From Eubacterium sp. (GTDB lineage Bacteria > Bacillota > Clostridia > Lachnospirales > Lachnospiraceae): a stretch of DNA of 64,000 bases. Where the stretch lies: the NCBI GenBank assembly GCA_017433295.1, contig JAFRHL010000037.1, forward strand, positions 62,001 to 126,000, read 5' to 3'. Below, in pieces: positions 1 through 8,916 of the stretch (position 1 is the first letter of the stretch; each line of letters starts with the position of its first letter). The translations under genes and the position numbers were made by a program. Below the pieces are notes generated by a model. The model did no database searches, was not told the DNA's origin, and worked only from the letters and a program-made list of their open reading frames with translations.

Positions 1-106
1 CATGTGCAAAGGACGTGTGACAGGCTGTCTTGATGTGGCGGATGCCACCCAGGAGAAGATCCTGGAGCTTGCCATGGAGAAATCTGACAAGGAGGTGGAA
101 GCATGA
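1..106 (+). CDS. C-terminal end of a sugar ABC transporter ATP-binding protein (partial)
   Basis: Only the last 34 codons are present, reading in the frame that begins at base 2 and stopping with TGA at 104-106. The visible tail (KGRVTGCLDVADATQEKILELA) with its DATQEKI.ELA signature matches the very end of RbsA/XylG/RhaT-type double-cassette ATPases of carbohydrate-uptake family 2. The stop overlaps the start of the first permease gene by the ATGA arrangement, so the genes are translationally coupled. From context it should be the energy-supplying subunit of the putative rhamnose importer. The Walker motifs lie outside the window, so the call rests on the tail and on gene order. Confidence 0.8.
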   Translation, partial: MCKGRVTGCLDVADATQEKILELAMEKSDKEVEA

Positions 107-1086
107 AAAAGAATAAATCCCTGATCAAACAGATAACGGGATCACGTGAGGCCAGTCTGGTAATCGTACTGGTGGTGCTGCTGGCAGTGATCTCCATCAT
201 GAGTCCCTCCTTCTTATCCCCCACAAATATTTCACAGATTTTCAGAAATAACGCATTAACCATGCTGATGGCTCTGGGTATGCTCTGCGTCATGCTTACG
301 GCAGGCATCGACATTTCCATCACATCTACACTGGCTTTTTCAGGTATGATCATCGGACTTTTACAGAAGTACGATGTAATACATAATACGTTTCTCCTCT
401 TCATAATTGGTACCCTGATCGGTGCGGTCTGCGGTCTGATCAACGGTCTGATCATCTCGAAAGGGAAGGTTGCGCCGATCATCTGTACCATGGGTGCCAT
501 GTACATATGGAGAGGAATGGCCTATGTAATTTCAAATAACGCGTGGGCCTCGGGAGCCGACGTTTCCGGCTTCTCGGATTTCGGTAAGGATGGTGCTCCG
601 GGACCTTATATTATCCTGATCATCGCCTACATTCTGTTCTTTGTAATGATGAAATGGACAAAATTCGGACGGAAGATCTACGCGGTCGGTTCGAATACAG
701 AAGCGGCGGAAATCTCCGGTATCAATGTGGGACGGACCATCATATCCGTTTACATGATCATGGGAATCCTGGCCGGTCTGGCCGGTGTCCTCTCAGTTGC
801 CATCTATGCCTCAGCCCAGCCTGATATGCAGTATGGCATGGAAATGGATGTAATCGCTGCCTGCGTAATCGGCGGTGTCAGCATGAGCGGCGGCCGGGGC
901 ACAGTATTGGGAACCTTCCTGGGTGCCCTGATCATGGCCATCATCGCCAAGGCACTTCCTCTGGTAGGAATCAACGCACTTGCCCAGAACCTGGTAAAGG
1001 GAGTGATCATCCTTGCGGTCGTAGTACTTAATGTTATCACACAGAGAATGATGGATAAACAGGCTCTGTCAAGGAGGGAGATGTAA
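103..1086 (+). CDS. Sugar ABC transporter permease (RbsC/RhaP type)
   Basis: A 327-residue, very hydrophobic protein of the branched-chain/ribose permease family (BPD_transp_2). It has eight or more predicted membrane segments, the glycine-rich GTLIGAVCGLINGLIISKG stretch near residues 103-121, and the typical cytoplasmic loop GSNTEAAEISGINV near residue 200 that contacts the ATPase. The start ATG lies 7 bases after an AAGGAGG site that sits inside the upstream ATPase gene, and the two genes overlap by 4 bases. It forms the translocation path with the second permease. Rhamnose as substrate is inferred from the downstream receptor and catabolic genes; the family itself also handles ribose, xylose and AI-2. 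Confidence 0.9.
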   Translation: MKKNKSLIKQITGSREASLVIVLVVLLAVISIMSPSFLSPTNISQIFRNNALTMLMALGMLCVMLTAGIDISITSTLAFSGMIIGLLQKYDVIHNTFLLFIIGTLIGAVCGLINGLIISKGKVAPIICTMGAMYIWRGMAYVISNNAWASGADVSGFSDFGKDGAPGPYIILIIAYILFFVMMKWTKFGRKIYAVGSNTEAAEISGINVGRTIISVYMIMGILAGLAGVLSVAIYASAQPDMQYGMEMDVIAACVIGGVSMSGGRGTVLGTFLGALIMAIIAKALPLVGINALAQNLVKGVIILAVVVLNVITQRMMDKQALSRREM

Positions 1087-1088
1087 GT

Positions 1089-2099
1089 ATGGCTGGTAAA
1101 TCTGGTAGAACAATATCTGCCACTCCCCAGGGTGGCATGAAAGAAAAAATCTTCAGCTGGGAAGGCGCAATGGTCCTCCTGCTGATCGTGGTAAATATTT
1201 TCGGCATGATCCTGTCTCCCAACTATAATCTGACAAATATTTTAAGAGAAAGTCCCAGATATCTGGCAGAGATCTTCATGCTTTTCGGAATGGCCTTTAT
1301 CCTGGTGCTGGGTGACATTGATATCTCCGTAGGTTCCATTGTCTGCCTGGCAACCACCGTAGGGTGTATGGTCAGCAATGCCGGCTCACCGCTTATCGTA
1401 GTGGTTCTGGCCTGCCTGGGGACAGGACTTGTCTGCGGTATGTTGAACGGTTTTATCGCCACACAGTTTACAGAGCTGCCCACCATGATCATTACCCTGG
1501 GTACCCAGATCATTTTCCGGGGCATCGCCGAGGTGGCTCTGGGCAGCGGAGGCTCCGCTTCCATGGAAAATATCCAGGGTGTAGCCCCCTTAAGGACGAT
1601 GGTGGGACCGGTTCCCCTGTCCTTCTTCATCGTAATAATCTGTGCGGTCATCTTTATCACGGTGCTCAACAGGACAACCTTCGGCCGCAAGCTTTATGCC
1701 ATCGGTTCCAACAGCACCACCGCCTATTATACAGGTATTGAAGTACAGAAGATTCGCTTTTTCAGCTTTTCACTGATCGGTTTCCTGGCAGGACTTTGCG
1801 GCCTCTTCCTCCTGGCCTCCACCTATGGAGCCAATACCACCACAGGTAATGGTTTTGAGATGGAAGTAATCGCCATGTGCGTATTCGGCGGCATTGCCAC
1901 CACAGGAGGTAAAGGAAACATCATCGGCGGCTTCATCGCAGCCTTCATCATTGTCTGCCTGAGGATCGCCTTTGGCCAGATCAACATGAATACACAGCTG
2001 ATCCTGGTTATCATCGGCGCAATGCTGATCATATCCGTTCTGATCCCCGCCATCACAAATGCGGTAAAAAGGAGCGGAAAGAAAAAGGGAGCAGTATAG
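1089..2099 (+). CDS. Sugar ABC transporter permease (RbsC/RhaQ type)
   Basis: A 336-residue paralogue of the preceding permease. It shows the same family marks: a membrane segment carrying DIDISVGSIVCL near residue 76, the GLVCGMLNGFIATQF stretch, and the loop GSNSTTAYYTGIEV near residue 205. The start is 2 bases after the previous stop, with an AAGGAGG site about 10 bases upstream, so the pair is co-translated. Two different permeases per transporter is the arrangement known for RhaP/RhaQ and LsrC/LsrD systems, unlike ribose transporters, which use one. This supports a rhamnose-type importer. A stem-loop follows before the receptor gene. Confidence 0.9.
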   Translation: MAGKSGRTISATPQGGMKEKIFSWEGAMVLLLIVVNIFGMILSPNYNLTNILRESPRYLAEIFMLFGMAFILVLGDIDISVGSIVCLATTVGCMVSNAGSPLIVVVLACLGTGLVCGMLNGFIATQFTELPTMIITLGTQIIFRGIAEVALGSGGSASMENIQGVAPLRTMVGPVPLSFFIVIICAVIFITVLNRTTFGRKLYAIGSNSTTAYYTGIEVQKIRFFSFSLIGFLAGLCGLFLLASTYGANTTTGNGFEMEVIAMCVFGGIATTGGKGNIIGGFIAAFIIVCLRIAFGQINMNTQLILVIIGAMLIISVLIPAITNAVKRSGKKKGAV

Positions 2100-2147
2100 G
2101 CCCTCCGGTGACTTACAGGTAGTAACCGGTTAACCCATGAAGTTAGT

Positions 2148-2214
2148 TAAGCCCGGGAAAGGCTTACCATAAAAAAATAACGGTTCGCTCCCCATATCCG
2201 GGAGCCGGCCGTTA
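2148..2214 (+). promoter_or_regulatory. Tandem stem-loops between permease and receptor genes
   Basis: Two hairpins lie in the 136-base gap. The first is TAAGCC (2148-2153) with GGCTTA (2161-2166). The second is longer: TAACGG (2178-2183) with CCGTTA (2209-2214), enclosing GCTCCC (2187-2192) with GGGAGC (2200-2205). No T-run follows, so they are unlikely to be plain terminators. Such stem-loops just before a binding-protein gene often protect or process the transcript so that receptor mRNA exceeds permease mRNA. That role is inference here. A palindrome around GTAACCGGTTAAC lies just upstream, near 2122. Confidence 0.5.
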
Positions 2215-2235
2215 CATTAAGAAAGGAGAAGTAAC

Positions 2236-3300
2236 ATGAAAAAGAAAATCATAAGCTTACTTATGTGCACAGCTCTTGCAGCAACAATGCTGGCAGGCTG
2301 CGGCGGAGGCTCAGGAAGCAGTGAAAGCACCGGCAGCGGAGCATCCGGCGGAAAGACCTACGCCATCGTAACAAAATCAGCAGGCAACCCCTACAATGAG
2401 AAGGAAGCGGAAGGCTTCAAGGAGGTTGTTGAGGCAGCCGGCGGTACCTGCATCGTCCAGAACCCGGAATCTGCCACAGCAGATGCCCAGATGACAGTTA
2501 TCCGTTCCCTGATCTCCCAGGGCGTGGATTCCATTGCCATTGCCGCAAATGATGCCAATGCTCTTGCATCCGTATGCCAGGAAGCCATTGACGCCGGAAT
2601 TCAGGTAGTAACCCTTGACTCCGATGTAAACTCCGCCACCCGTGCCACCTTCTGTAACCAGGCAGGTGTCCAGGAAGTTGGACAGGCCCTCATTGATGCT
2701 GTTTATGACATTTCCGGCGGAGAAGGCCAGTACGCGATCCTGTCTGCCACCTCTCAGGCTACCAATCAGAACGCATGGATCGATGCCATGAAGTCTATCC
2801 AGGAAAGCGATCCCAAATACTCCAAGCTGGAGCTGGTAGCTGTAGAATACGGCGATGATAAGCCTCAGAAATCCACAGATAAGACCCAGGCCCTTCTTCA
2901 GAACTATCCTGACCTGAAAGTGATCTGCGCCCCCACCACCGTTGGTATCAGCGCCGCCGCAAAAGTTCTTCAGGACCAGGGCTCTAAAGTGAAGCTGACA
3001 GGTCTCGGACTTCCTTCCGAGATGGCTGAGTACATCGGCAATGACGATGCCCACAGCTGTCCTTATATGTTCCTCTGGAACCCCATCGACCTTGGAAAGC
3101 TTGCCGGATATGCAAGTATCGCTCTGGTAGACGGAACCATCACAGGAAAAGTCGGCGAAACATTTGAAGCAGGGGACATGGAAAACAGCCCTTATACATT
3201 AACAGAGCTTGCTGACGGCAGCGGAGCATCCGAGATCATCCTTGGACCTCCCTTCCAGTTCAATCCTGACAACATTGACGAGTGGAAGAGTATCTACTAA
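2236..3300 (+). CDS. rhaS: Rhamnose ABC transporter substrate-binding lipoprotein
   Basis: A 354-residue periplasmic-binding-protein-like receptor (Peripla_BP_4 family). The N-terminus has a lipoprotein signal with lipobox LAGC, giving lipid-modified Cys22, followed by a Gly/Ser-rich linker. The mature part resembles RhaS/LsrB receptors: SAGNPYNEKEAEGF near residue 50, the conserved SATSQATNQNAWIDAM near residue 170, and CAPTTVGISAAAKV near residue 230. The start has a GAAAGGAG site about 8 bases upstream. It is the extracytoplasmic sugar-capturing part of the importer encoded just upstream. Rhamnose specificity comes from family resemblance plus the rhamnose catabolic genes nearby; AI-2 is the main alternative ligand for this family. 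Confidence 0.85.
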   Translation: MKKKIISLLMCTALAATMLAGCGGGSGSSESTGSGASGGKTYAIVTKSAGNPYNEKEAEGFKEVVEAAGGTCIVQNPESATADAQMTVIRSLISQGVDSIAIAANDANALASVCQEAIDAGIQVVTLDSDVNSATRATFCNQAGVQEVGQALIDAVYDISGGEGQYAILSATSQATNQNAWIDAMKSIQESDPKYSKLELVAVEYGDDKPQKSTDKTQALLQNYPDLKVICAPTTVGISAAAKVLQDQGSKVKLTGLGLPSEMAEYIGNDDAHSCPYMFLWNPIDLGKLAGYASIALVDGTITGKVGETFEAGDMENSPYTLTELADGSGASEIILGPPFQFNPDNIDEWKSIY

Positions 3301-3330
3301 AATATATTATATCTACCTCATAACATAAAA

Positions 3331-3365
3331 AGGGGGGGCTGCGACAGCCCCCCCTGACTGCTTTT
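3331..3365. terminator. Bidirectional terminator between rhaS and the histidine kinase gene
   Basis: A perfect 11-bp G/C-rich stem: 3331-3341 (A, seven G, CTG) pairs with 3345-3355 (CAG, seven C, T) around the 3-base loop CGA. On the minus strand it is followed at once by TTTTTATG, which makes it a good terminator for the kinase gene ending at 3365. On the plus strand a T-run (CTTTTTATAT) comes 6 bases later, enough to serve the receptor gene as well. Confidence 0.88.
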
Positions 3366-5188
3366 TATATCTTCGGCAGATGTACCATAACCTCTGTTCC
3401 CTCCCCCGGGCTGCTCTTATAGGACAGGCCGTAATCCGGACCGTAAAGGAGCTGGAGGCGGTGGTGGACATTATAGATGGCGATGTTGGTGCCCCTGGTA
3501 TACGGGTTCATTCCCTCTTTACTGAGGATCTTCGGCAGGTATTCTTCCTCGATACCCACACCGTCATCGGATATCAGGAGGAAGATATCCTTTTCATCCT
3601 CCCAGCCGGTCACCACAATACAGCCTGTCTGACTTTCCTTCTCCCGGATACCGTGAAGAATGGCATTCTCAACAATGGGCTGGAGGGTAAGCCGGGGGAT
3701 CCTGTGGGGAAGAAGCTCCTCCGGGATATCCACAATAAAATCCACAGCATTGTCAAAGCGGATATTTTGCAAATCTACATAAATCGATGCATGATCGATC
3801 TCCTTTTCAAGGGTAGTATTGGTCATGTCTTTTCCGAGAGTCAGCTTGTAGAAGCGGGAAAGCTTCTGGACGGTTTCACTGACCTGGCTTTCCTTTCCTG
3901 TCATGGCCATCCACTGAATGGTGTCCAAAGTATTGTAAAGAAAATGGGGATTGATCTGGGCCTGCAGGGCATTGACTTCTGCCACCCTCAGTTCATCGGC
4001 GGTCTGCTTCAGATCGTCTGTCAGTTTTTTCTGGCGGGCAGTCATGTAGTTATAGGTGGAGATCAGGTCTCCGATCTCATCCTTTATATCAGGCTCTTCC
4101 ATAGGAACCAGGTTGCCTTCGCGTATCTTGCCCATGGTGGATATGACGCTGGAAATTCGTTTTGCCAGAGAAGATGACACCCGGGTGGTAAAAAGCATGG
4201 AGGCGGAGAGAATCAGGGCCGCCAGTAAAAAGTAGCGGGTAAGTACCTTCCTGGTCTCCTTTTTTATCACGCTGTCAGGAACCACGTTTACCAGGAACCA
4301 GCCTGGTTTCTGAATGTTTTTAAAGGTCAGATACACGGTTTGTCCCAGAACATCCTTTTTCATATAGTTATTTGAAGAGAACATATACTGGTAAATGTCT
4401 TCATAACTGAAATGATATATGCCGGACAGGGTTCCGTCAGTGGAGGTCACGATGGAATCCCGGTCTGTGATCAGGTAGGATACAGTACCGTCTTCGTTCG
4501 AGATCTCTGTAAGAATATCCTTTAATATGTCAGAGGAATAGTAAAGACACAGGTAGCATTTACAGATCCGGTCATTTACATTACAGATAAAGGGCAGCAT
4601 ATAGGCAAGATCACCCAGATGATCCTTTTCCCAGCCTGTAAGATAAAAGGAAGGGCAGAAGAGTTCTTTATATCCGGTTCCTTCAAATATGCCGTGCCAG
4701 TAGCTGCCCCGGACCCGGTCCATGGGCAGGAGCAGGTCTTTCGTGGAAGAAAGAGAGAAAATACCGTCCGAGGATGGAGCGTCAATATAGATCCGGATAT
4801 GATCCAGGTGGGTGTGGCCGGCTTCAATCTGCCGGGTGCCGCGTAAAAAAGCTTCTCCCTCCCTGGATTGCAGCAGGGAGGGAGTAAGCTCCTGGCCCTT
4901 ATATGTAAAAACGGACTGAAAAAAGCTCTGGGCCTTTACCTGGTTGGCATGGATGGTCGCCTCTGAGATCTTTTTCTCTATCATGGGTTCCATCCGGGAG
5001 ATCTCGGTCTGCTTTTTCTGGATAGTCTGGGTCAGGATGGCGTCATAGATATTTCCATAGAAGAAAATGGAAATTACCAGAAAAGGCGCGATGGCCGCAA
5101 AAATGACGATAGACCTGATCTTCTGACCGATCTTTAAAGTGTCCAGCTTTGTTTTTATGGTTCTGTAAAAAAGCATCATCATATTCAC
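3365..5188 (-). CDS. Sensor histidine kinase, YesM family
   Basis: A 607-residue membrane sensor. Segments in order: a membrane helix at about residues 24-46; a large extracytoplasmic region to about 310 (Cache-like, by position); a second helix at about 318-338; a HAMP linker; the His_kinase box near residue 415 with AQINPHFLYNTLDTIQW, whose His is the phosphorylation site; and a HATPase domain with VENAILHG and DDGVGI. This is the YesM class that pairs with AraC-type regulators for carbohydrate uptake genes. It follows its regulator by 13 bases. The longest start is GTG at 5188 with a weak ribosome site; ATG at 5182 is equally possible. Sensing rhamnose, or a rhamnose-containing glycan, is inferred from position. 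Confidence 0.88.
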   Translation of the reverse strand: MNMMMLFYRTIKTKLDTLKIGQKIRSIVIFAAIAPFLVISIFFYGNIYDAILTQTIQKKQTEISRMEPMIEKKISEATIHANQVKAQSFFQSVFTYKGQELTPSLLQSREGEAFLRGTRQIEAGHTHLDHIRIYIDAPSSDGIFSLSSTKDLLLPMDRVRGSYWHGIFEGTGYKELFCPSFYLTGWEKDHLGDLAYMLPFICNVNDRICKCYLCLYYSSDILKDILTEISNEDGTVSYLITDRDSIVTSTDGTLSGIYHFSYEDIYQYMFSSNNYMKKDVLGQTVYLTFKNIQKPGWFLVNVVPDSVIKKETRKVLTRYFLLAALILSASMLFTTRVSSSLAKRISSVISTMGKIREGNLVPMEEPDIKDEIGDLISTYNYMTARQKKLTDDLKQTADELRVAEVNALQAQINPHFLYNTLDTIQWMAMTGKESQVSETVQKLSRFYKLTLGKDMTNTTLEKEIDHASIYVDLQNIRFDNAVDFIVDIPEELLPHRIPRLTLQPIVENAILHGIREKESQTGCIVVTGWEDEKDIFLLISDDGVGIEEEYLPKILSKEGMNPYTRGTNIAIYNVHHRLQLLYGPDYGLSYKSSPGEGTEVMVHLPKI

Positions 5189-5201
5189 TTGCCTGACATG
5201 G

Positions 5202-6806
5202 TCATCTTACGTTCTTATTCTTATACTCTTTTGGAGATAAGCCCGTCTGTTTTTTAAATATTTTCGCAAAATAATTGCTGTCACGATAGCCGACTTCACC
5301 GGCGACATCCACGATCTTCATATTGGTATCGGACAAAAGATGCTGGGCCTTCTTTATACGGTAATCCGTAATATACTGATTCAGCGTGGTCCTCGTCTCA
5401 TTCTTGAAATAGGTACAGAGGTAAGATACAGAAAGGAAAACGCTTTCGCTGATGGATTTCACGGAGAGGGCCGGATCCTTATAATGGCTGTTGATATACT
5501 CCTTGATACGATAGATCGTATTGTCTTCTTCTTTGTTATGGGAAAGATGGTAAAAGAATTCCCTTGTCCTCTTATGAAGCAGTTCATCGACCTCCAGGAA
5601 GGTAAAAGCGGAATCTATGGCATCGATGATCATTCCGGGATGCTCCATGGCGGCATCCGCATTAATATGGGATGCCTGATACATCTGGTTTATCGTGATG
5701 AGCATGGAATAACAGGAAGATTTTATCATACTTTCCCTGCATTTAGAATGATACCACATTCTGCGGAATTCTTCCAGTAGGGAGATGGCCTTCTCTTCGT
5801 CACCGTCCTCCAGGGCTGTTCTGAAGGATCTTGGTAATTCAGAAATCCGTTGATTGATTTTTTCCGTTTCCGTAAAGCCTGACCGGGTTTCTGAGGGAAG
5901 GCCCGTCATTTCCCCTTCCCGGGGAGGGTCTGTCAGTACAGTATCGGCTTCATAAAATCTGGCGTATCTGAGCCTTTCTCTGGCTGTTTCGCAGGAATGC
6001 CAGGCATTTTGGATCCCCTTTACCACACTTCCCACAGAGACAAAGCATCTGGTATGACTTTTATAATAGGAAAGGATAATGTCGCCGATCATTTTCAGGG
6101 TGCCGCAGGAGGGCTCTATGGATCCATAGATTTGATAGATGATATCCCGGGGGGACCGGTCAGTGTAAATGATGTGGTAGTGCCCGGGAAGAAGCCTGTC
6201 GTGGAGCTTCTGTCCGATGGTATAAAGGAGCGTGGAATCGTTGGAAAAATGTTCCGGCAGCACAATGATGGTGGTAACATAGCGGAATTTATCTGTACCA
6301 TAGTGATCCAGAAAATCCTTATACAGGGAGTCGATCACCGGCTTGCAGGATTCATAGGGAAAAGTCATCTGGTAGGCCAGCCTGGATGCCACGACAGTAG
6401 AGTGGATCTGGGCGGATTCCTGCTGGCGGTTATATGAGATGACCCTTTCCACAGACTTTTTCAGGGCATCTGTCAGGTCCGGGATATTGATCGGTTTTTC
6501 TATAAAAGAGACTACATTTAAGGTGATAGCCCTTTTCAGATAATCTATTTCAGCATGTCCGGTCAGAAGAACAAACACGGTCTCAGGATAGACGGCATGG
6601 ACCCGTTCAAGCATGGTAAGGCCGTCCATTTTTGGCATACGGATATCACACAGGATGATGGCCGGATGTTCTTTTTTTGCCTTTTTAAGTCCGGCGGCCC
6701 CGTCCTTTTCCTGAATGATTTCCGTTATACCGATTTCTTCCCAGGGCAGGGACTGTATCAACCCTTCTCTGGTCATTTCTTCATCTTCTACCAGTAGAAG
6801 CTTCAT
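5202..6806 (-). CDS. Response regulator, YesN/AraC type
   Basis: A 534-residue regulator. The N-terminal receiver domain (1-120) has acidic pocket E7/D8, phospho-acceptor Asp54 (CDIRMPKMDG) and the conserved Lys in FIEKPIN. A long middle region without a recognised enzyme domain leads to a C-terminal AraC double helix-turn-helix (about 430-530) with FKNETRTTLNQYI and GYRDSNYFAKIFKKQTGLSPKEY. The start ATG has AGGAGG about 7 bases upstream. It is transcribed with the histidine kinase and away from the isomerase-kinase-aldolase genes. It very likely activates the transporter and/or catabolic operon across the 281-base divergent gap. Confidence 0.9.
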   Translation of the reverse strand: MKLLLVEDEEMTREGLIQSLPWEEIGITEIIQEKDGAAGLKKAKKEHPAIILCDIRMPKMDGLTMLERVHAVYPETVFVLLTGHAEIDYLKRAITLNVVSFIEKPINIPDLTDALKKSVERVISYNRQQESAQIHSTVVASRLAYQMTFPYESCKPVIDSLYKDFLDHYGTDKFRYVTTIIVLPEHFSNDSTLLYTIGQKLHDRLLPGHYHIIYTDRSPRDIIYQIYGSIEPSCGTLKMIGDIILSYYKSHTRCFVSVGSVVKGIQNAWHSCETARERLRYARFYEADTVLTDPPREGEMTGLPSETRSGFTETEKINQRISELPRSFRTALEDGDEEKAISLLEEFRRMWYHSKCRESMIKSSCYSMLITINQMYQASHINADAAMEHPGMIIDAIDSAFTFLEVDELLHKRTREFFYHLSHNKEEDNTIYRIKEYINSHYKDPALSVKSISESVFLSVSYLCTYFKNETRTTLNQYITDYRIKKAQHLLSDTNMKIVDVAGEVGYRDSNYFAKIFKKQTGLSPKEYKNKNVR

Positions 6807-7087
6807 GGGTGTCCTCCTTAAGAGAGTTAAAAATGTATTATAAAAAATGATAACGTAATATTTGTCACAAAGTCAAGGAACAAATACCTGCTGCTGTCAC
6901 TTCCCAGGAGAGGAATAAAGGATAAGGAAAAATATCTCCTTTTGTTCTAAAAATATTACTCTTTTTCCTCAATTTTCAGGATGCTACTATCCCATTAAAA
7001 CAGGTTTTGCTCTGTTTTATTTAAAAAAACTGTTGATAACTGCCGGGGTTCCGGCAGGGATGATCTTTGAATGACAGGAGGGTCCGT
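6807..7087. promoter_or_regulatory. Divergent control region of the two-component pair and the rhamnose catabolic operon
   Basis: This 281-base AT-rich gap separates divergent operons. The clearest element is an inverted repeat TAAAACAG (6996-7003) / CTGTTTTA (7012-7019) about 70-90 bases before the isomerase start, which could be a regulator site or a leader hairpin. A consensus promoter is not obvious on either strand, as expected for an activator-dependent AraC-type target. No clear catabolite-responsive element was found by eye. Confidence 0.4.
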
Positions 7088-8506
7088 ATGTTAGTAAATA
7101 CTAAAGCAAAGGTAGGCGTATTTTCCATCGCTCTGGGAGCATATCTGCCCCAGTTTCCATCTCTGGTGCCGGAATTTGAGGCACAATATGACGCATTTAA
7201 AAAGACACTTCCCGATACGGTGGAGATTATTGACGGCGGGATGGTGACCACCAAGGAAGGCTCCCAGGCAGCCGGAGATCTTTTCCGTGCCGCAGATGTT
7301 GACCTGGTATTTTTACAGCTTCTTACCTATGCCACATCCTATAATATGCTTCCGGCGGTAAAGGATCTGGATGTTCCGGTTGTTCTGGTAAATGTCCAGA
7401 AGCTGAAAGCCCTTGACTATGATCATACAGATATCGCTTCCTGGCTTGGGGAAGGCTATGCCTGCGGAGCAGTTGGCGAGATGGTGGCGGACCTGAACCG
7501 TTACGGAAAGAGGTCTGCGGTGATCACCGGTGTTGTGGAAGGCGGAGACCCGGCAGTCCAGGCAGAGATTGAGGACTGGTGCCGCGCCGCTCAGGTAAGA
7601 AGAAGATTCCGTGATACCAATATTGCCCAGATTGGAAGACCCTATCCTGGTATGATGGATCTTTACATAGATGAGTCCAACCTTTACAGAAGAATGCACC
7701 TTTATACCAAGCAGTTTGACTGGGAAAAGATGTGGGATATTGCCGATGATATCACGGATGAGGAAGTTATCCGGGAAAAAGCCCAGGATATTCTTGACAC
7801 CTTTGATATTGAAGGCGGCGGAAGCATCGAGGAAGTCTGGGAGATGGCAAAACATGTGGTTGCCTTTGAGCAGTGGGTAAAGGATGAGCAGCTGGGTCTG
7901 ATCGCCTCCCATTATGACGGATATGCCAGAGGAAAGGCGGGCGTCCTTGACAGTATGCTGATCCCGGCCTTCTCCATGCTCATCAAGCAGGGAACGGCCT
8001 GCGCGGTGGAGGGAGACATGAAGGTGGCCATGGCCATGAGCATCTTAAAGACCATCTCCGGAACCGGACAGCTGGCTGAGATGTACTCCATAGATTTTAA
8101 TGATGATATCGCCATCATCGGCCACAGTGGCTCCGGTGATGCGGACATTTCTGAGAAAAAACCGACCATGAAGATCGTGGAGGTCTTCCACGGAAAGACC
8201 GGCGGCGGATACCTGACCCAGTTCTATCCTTATCTGGGGCAGGTAACATATCTGGCAATTACCCAGGACGGCGATGGACATTTCAAGTTTATTGCTGCCG
8301 AAGGCATTAATGAGGAGGGCAAGATCCTCTCCATCGGTGATACCAACATGAGAACCCGTTTCACCTGCGGTGCCAGAGACTTTGTGACAAAGTGGAGCGA
8401 GGCAGGCCCCACCCATCACTTCGCCGCGGCCACAGGAAGGCATATTGATACAATCCTTAAAGTAGCAAAGATCTTTAATGTACCGGTTGAGATTGTGACA
8501 AGATAG
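7088..8506 (+). CDS. L-fucose/L-arabinose isomerase family protein, probable L-rhamnose isomerase substitute
   Basis: A 472-residue protein of the FucI/AraA-like fold. The ATG at 7088 is preferred because AGGAGG (7077-7082) sits just before it; an upstream ATG at 7067 would lie before the ribosome site. Family marks are an N-terminal Rossmann-like part with EFEAQYDAF and DLVFLQLLTYATS, and a C-terminal part with AVEGDMKVAMAM, whose Glu is the probable metal/catalytic acid, and HSGSGDADIS. It is the first gene of a mutarotase-kinase-aldolase rhamnose operon that has no canonical RhaA, so it most likely catalyses L-rhamnose to L-rhamnulose. Family members are only distantly similar to characterised FucI, so the substrate is inferred from context. 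Confidence 0.78.
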   Translation: MLVNTKAKVGVFSIALGAYLPQFPSLVPEFEAQYDAFKKTLPDTVEIIDGGMVTTKEGSQAAGDLFRAADVDLVFLQLLTYATSYNMLPAVKDLDVPVVLVNVQKLKALDYDHTDIASWLGEGYACGAVGEMVADLNRYGKRSAVITGVVEGGDPAVQAEIEDWCRAAQVRRRFRDTNIAQIGRPYPGMMDLYIDESNLYRRMHLYTKQFDWEKMWDIADDITDEEVIREKAQDILDTFDIEGGGSIEEVWEMAKHVVAFEQWVKDEQLGLIASHYDGYARGKAGVLDSMLIPAFSMLIKQGTACAVEGDMKVAMAMSILKTISGTGQLAEMYSIDFNDDIAIIGHSGSGDADISEKKPTMKIVEVFHGKTGGGYLTQFYPYLGQVTYLAITQDGDGHFKFIAAEGINEEGKILSIGDTNMRTRFTCGARDFVTKWSEAGPTHHFAAATGRHIDTILKVAKIFNVPVEIVTR

Positions 8507-8516
8507 GGGACAAAAT

Positions 8517-8828
8517 ATGATCAAAGGTTTTAAAATGAAGGTATTTAAAGGCTGCGAGGAAGAATACGAGAGACGGCATAACCTCCTCTGGCCTGAGATG
8601 AAGGATATGATCCATGAATACGGCGGGAAAAACTATACGATTTTTCTGGATCAGGAGACCCTGACCCTGTTCGGATACATCGAGATCGAAGATGAAGAAA
8701 AGTGGGCCGCCGGGGCAGACACTGCCATCAACCGCAAATGGTGGGATTTTATGGCTGATATCATGGAGACCAATCCTGACAACAGTCCCGTGAGTGTGGA
8801 TCTTAAGAAAGTTTTTCATCTGGACTGA
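8517..8828 (+). CDS. rhaM: L-rhamnose mutarotase
   Basis: A 103-residue protein matching RhaM in full length. It interconverts the alpha and beta anomers of L-rhamnose so that the isomerase receives the right form. Hallmarks are Tyr17 and the catalytic His21 in YERRHNLLWPEM, the NYTIFLDQETLTLFGYIE strand, the paired Trp in KWWDFMADIM and the C-terminal NPDNSP..VFHLD. It begins 10 bases after the isomerase stop. Its presence is the strongest single clue that the operon substrate is L-rhamnose and not L-fucose, because fucose loci carry the unrelated-looking FucU. Confidence 0.95.
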   Translation: MIKGFKMKVFKGCEEEYERRHNLLWPEMKDMIHEYGGKNYTIFLDQETLTLFGYIEIEDEEKWAAGADTAINRKWWDFMADIMETNPDNSPVSVDLKKVFHLD

Positions 8829-8916
8829 TGGTTCCCGACCGGAGCTTCACAGAGGATCAGGAGATGCCGGATCCGGGCAGTGAAAGGGCTGGACCCGTAA
8901 GAAGGGAGGAGTTATT

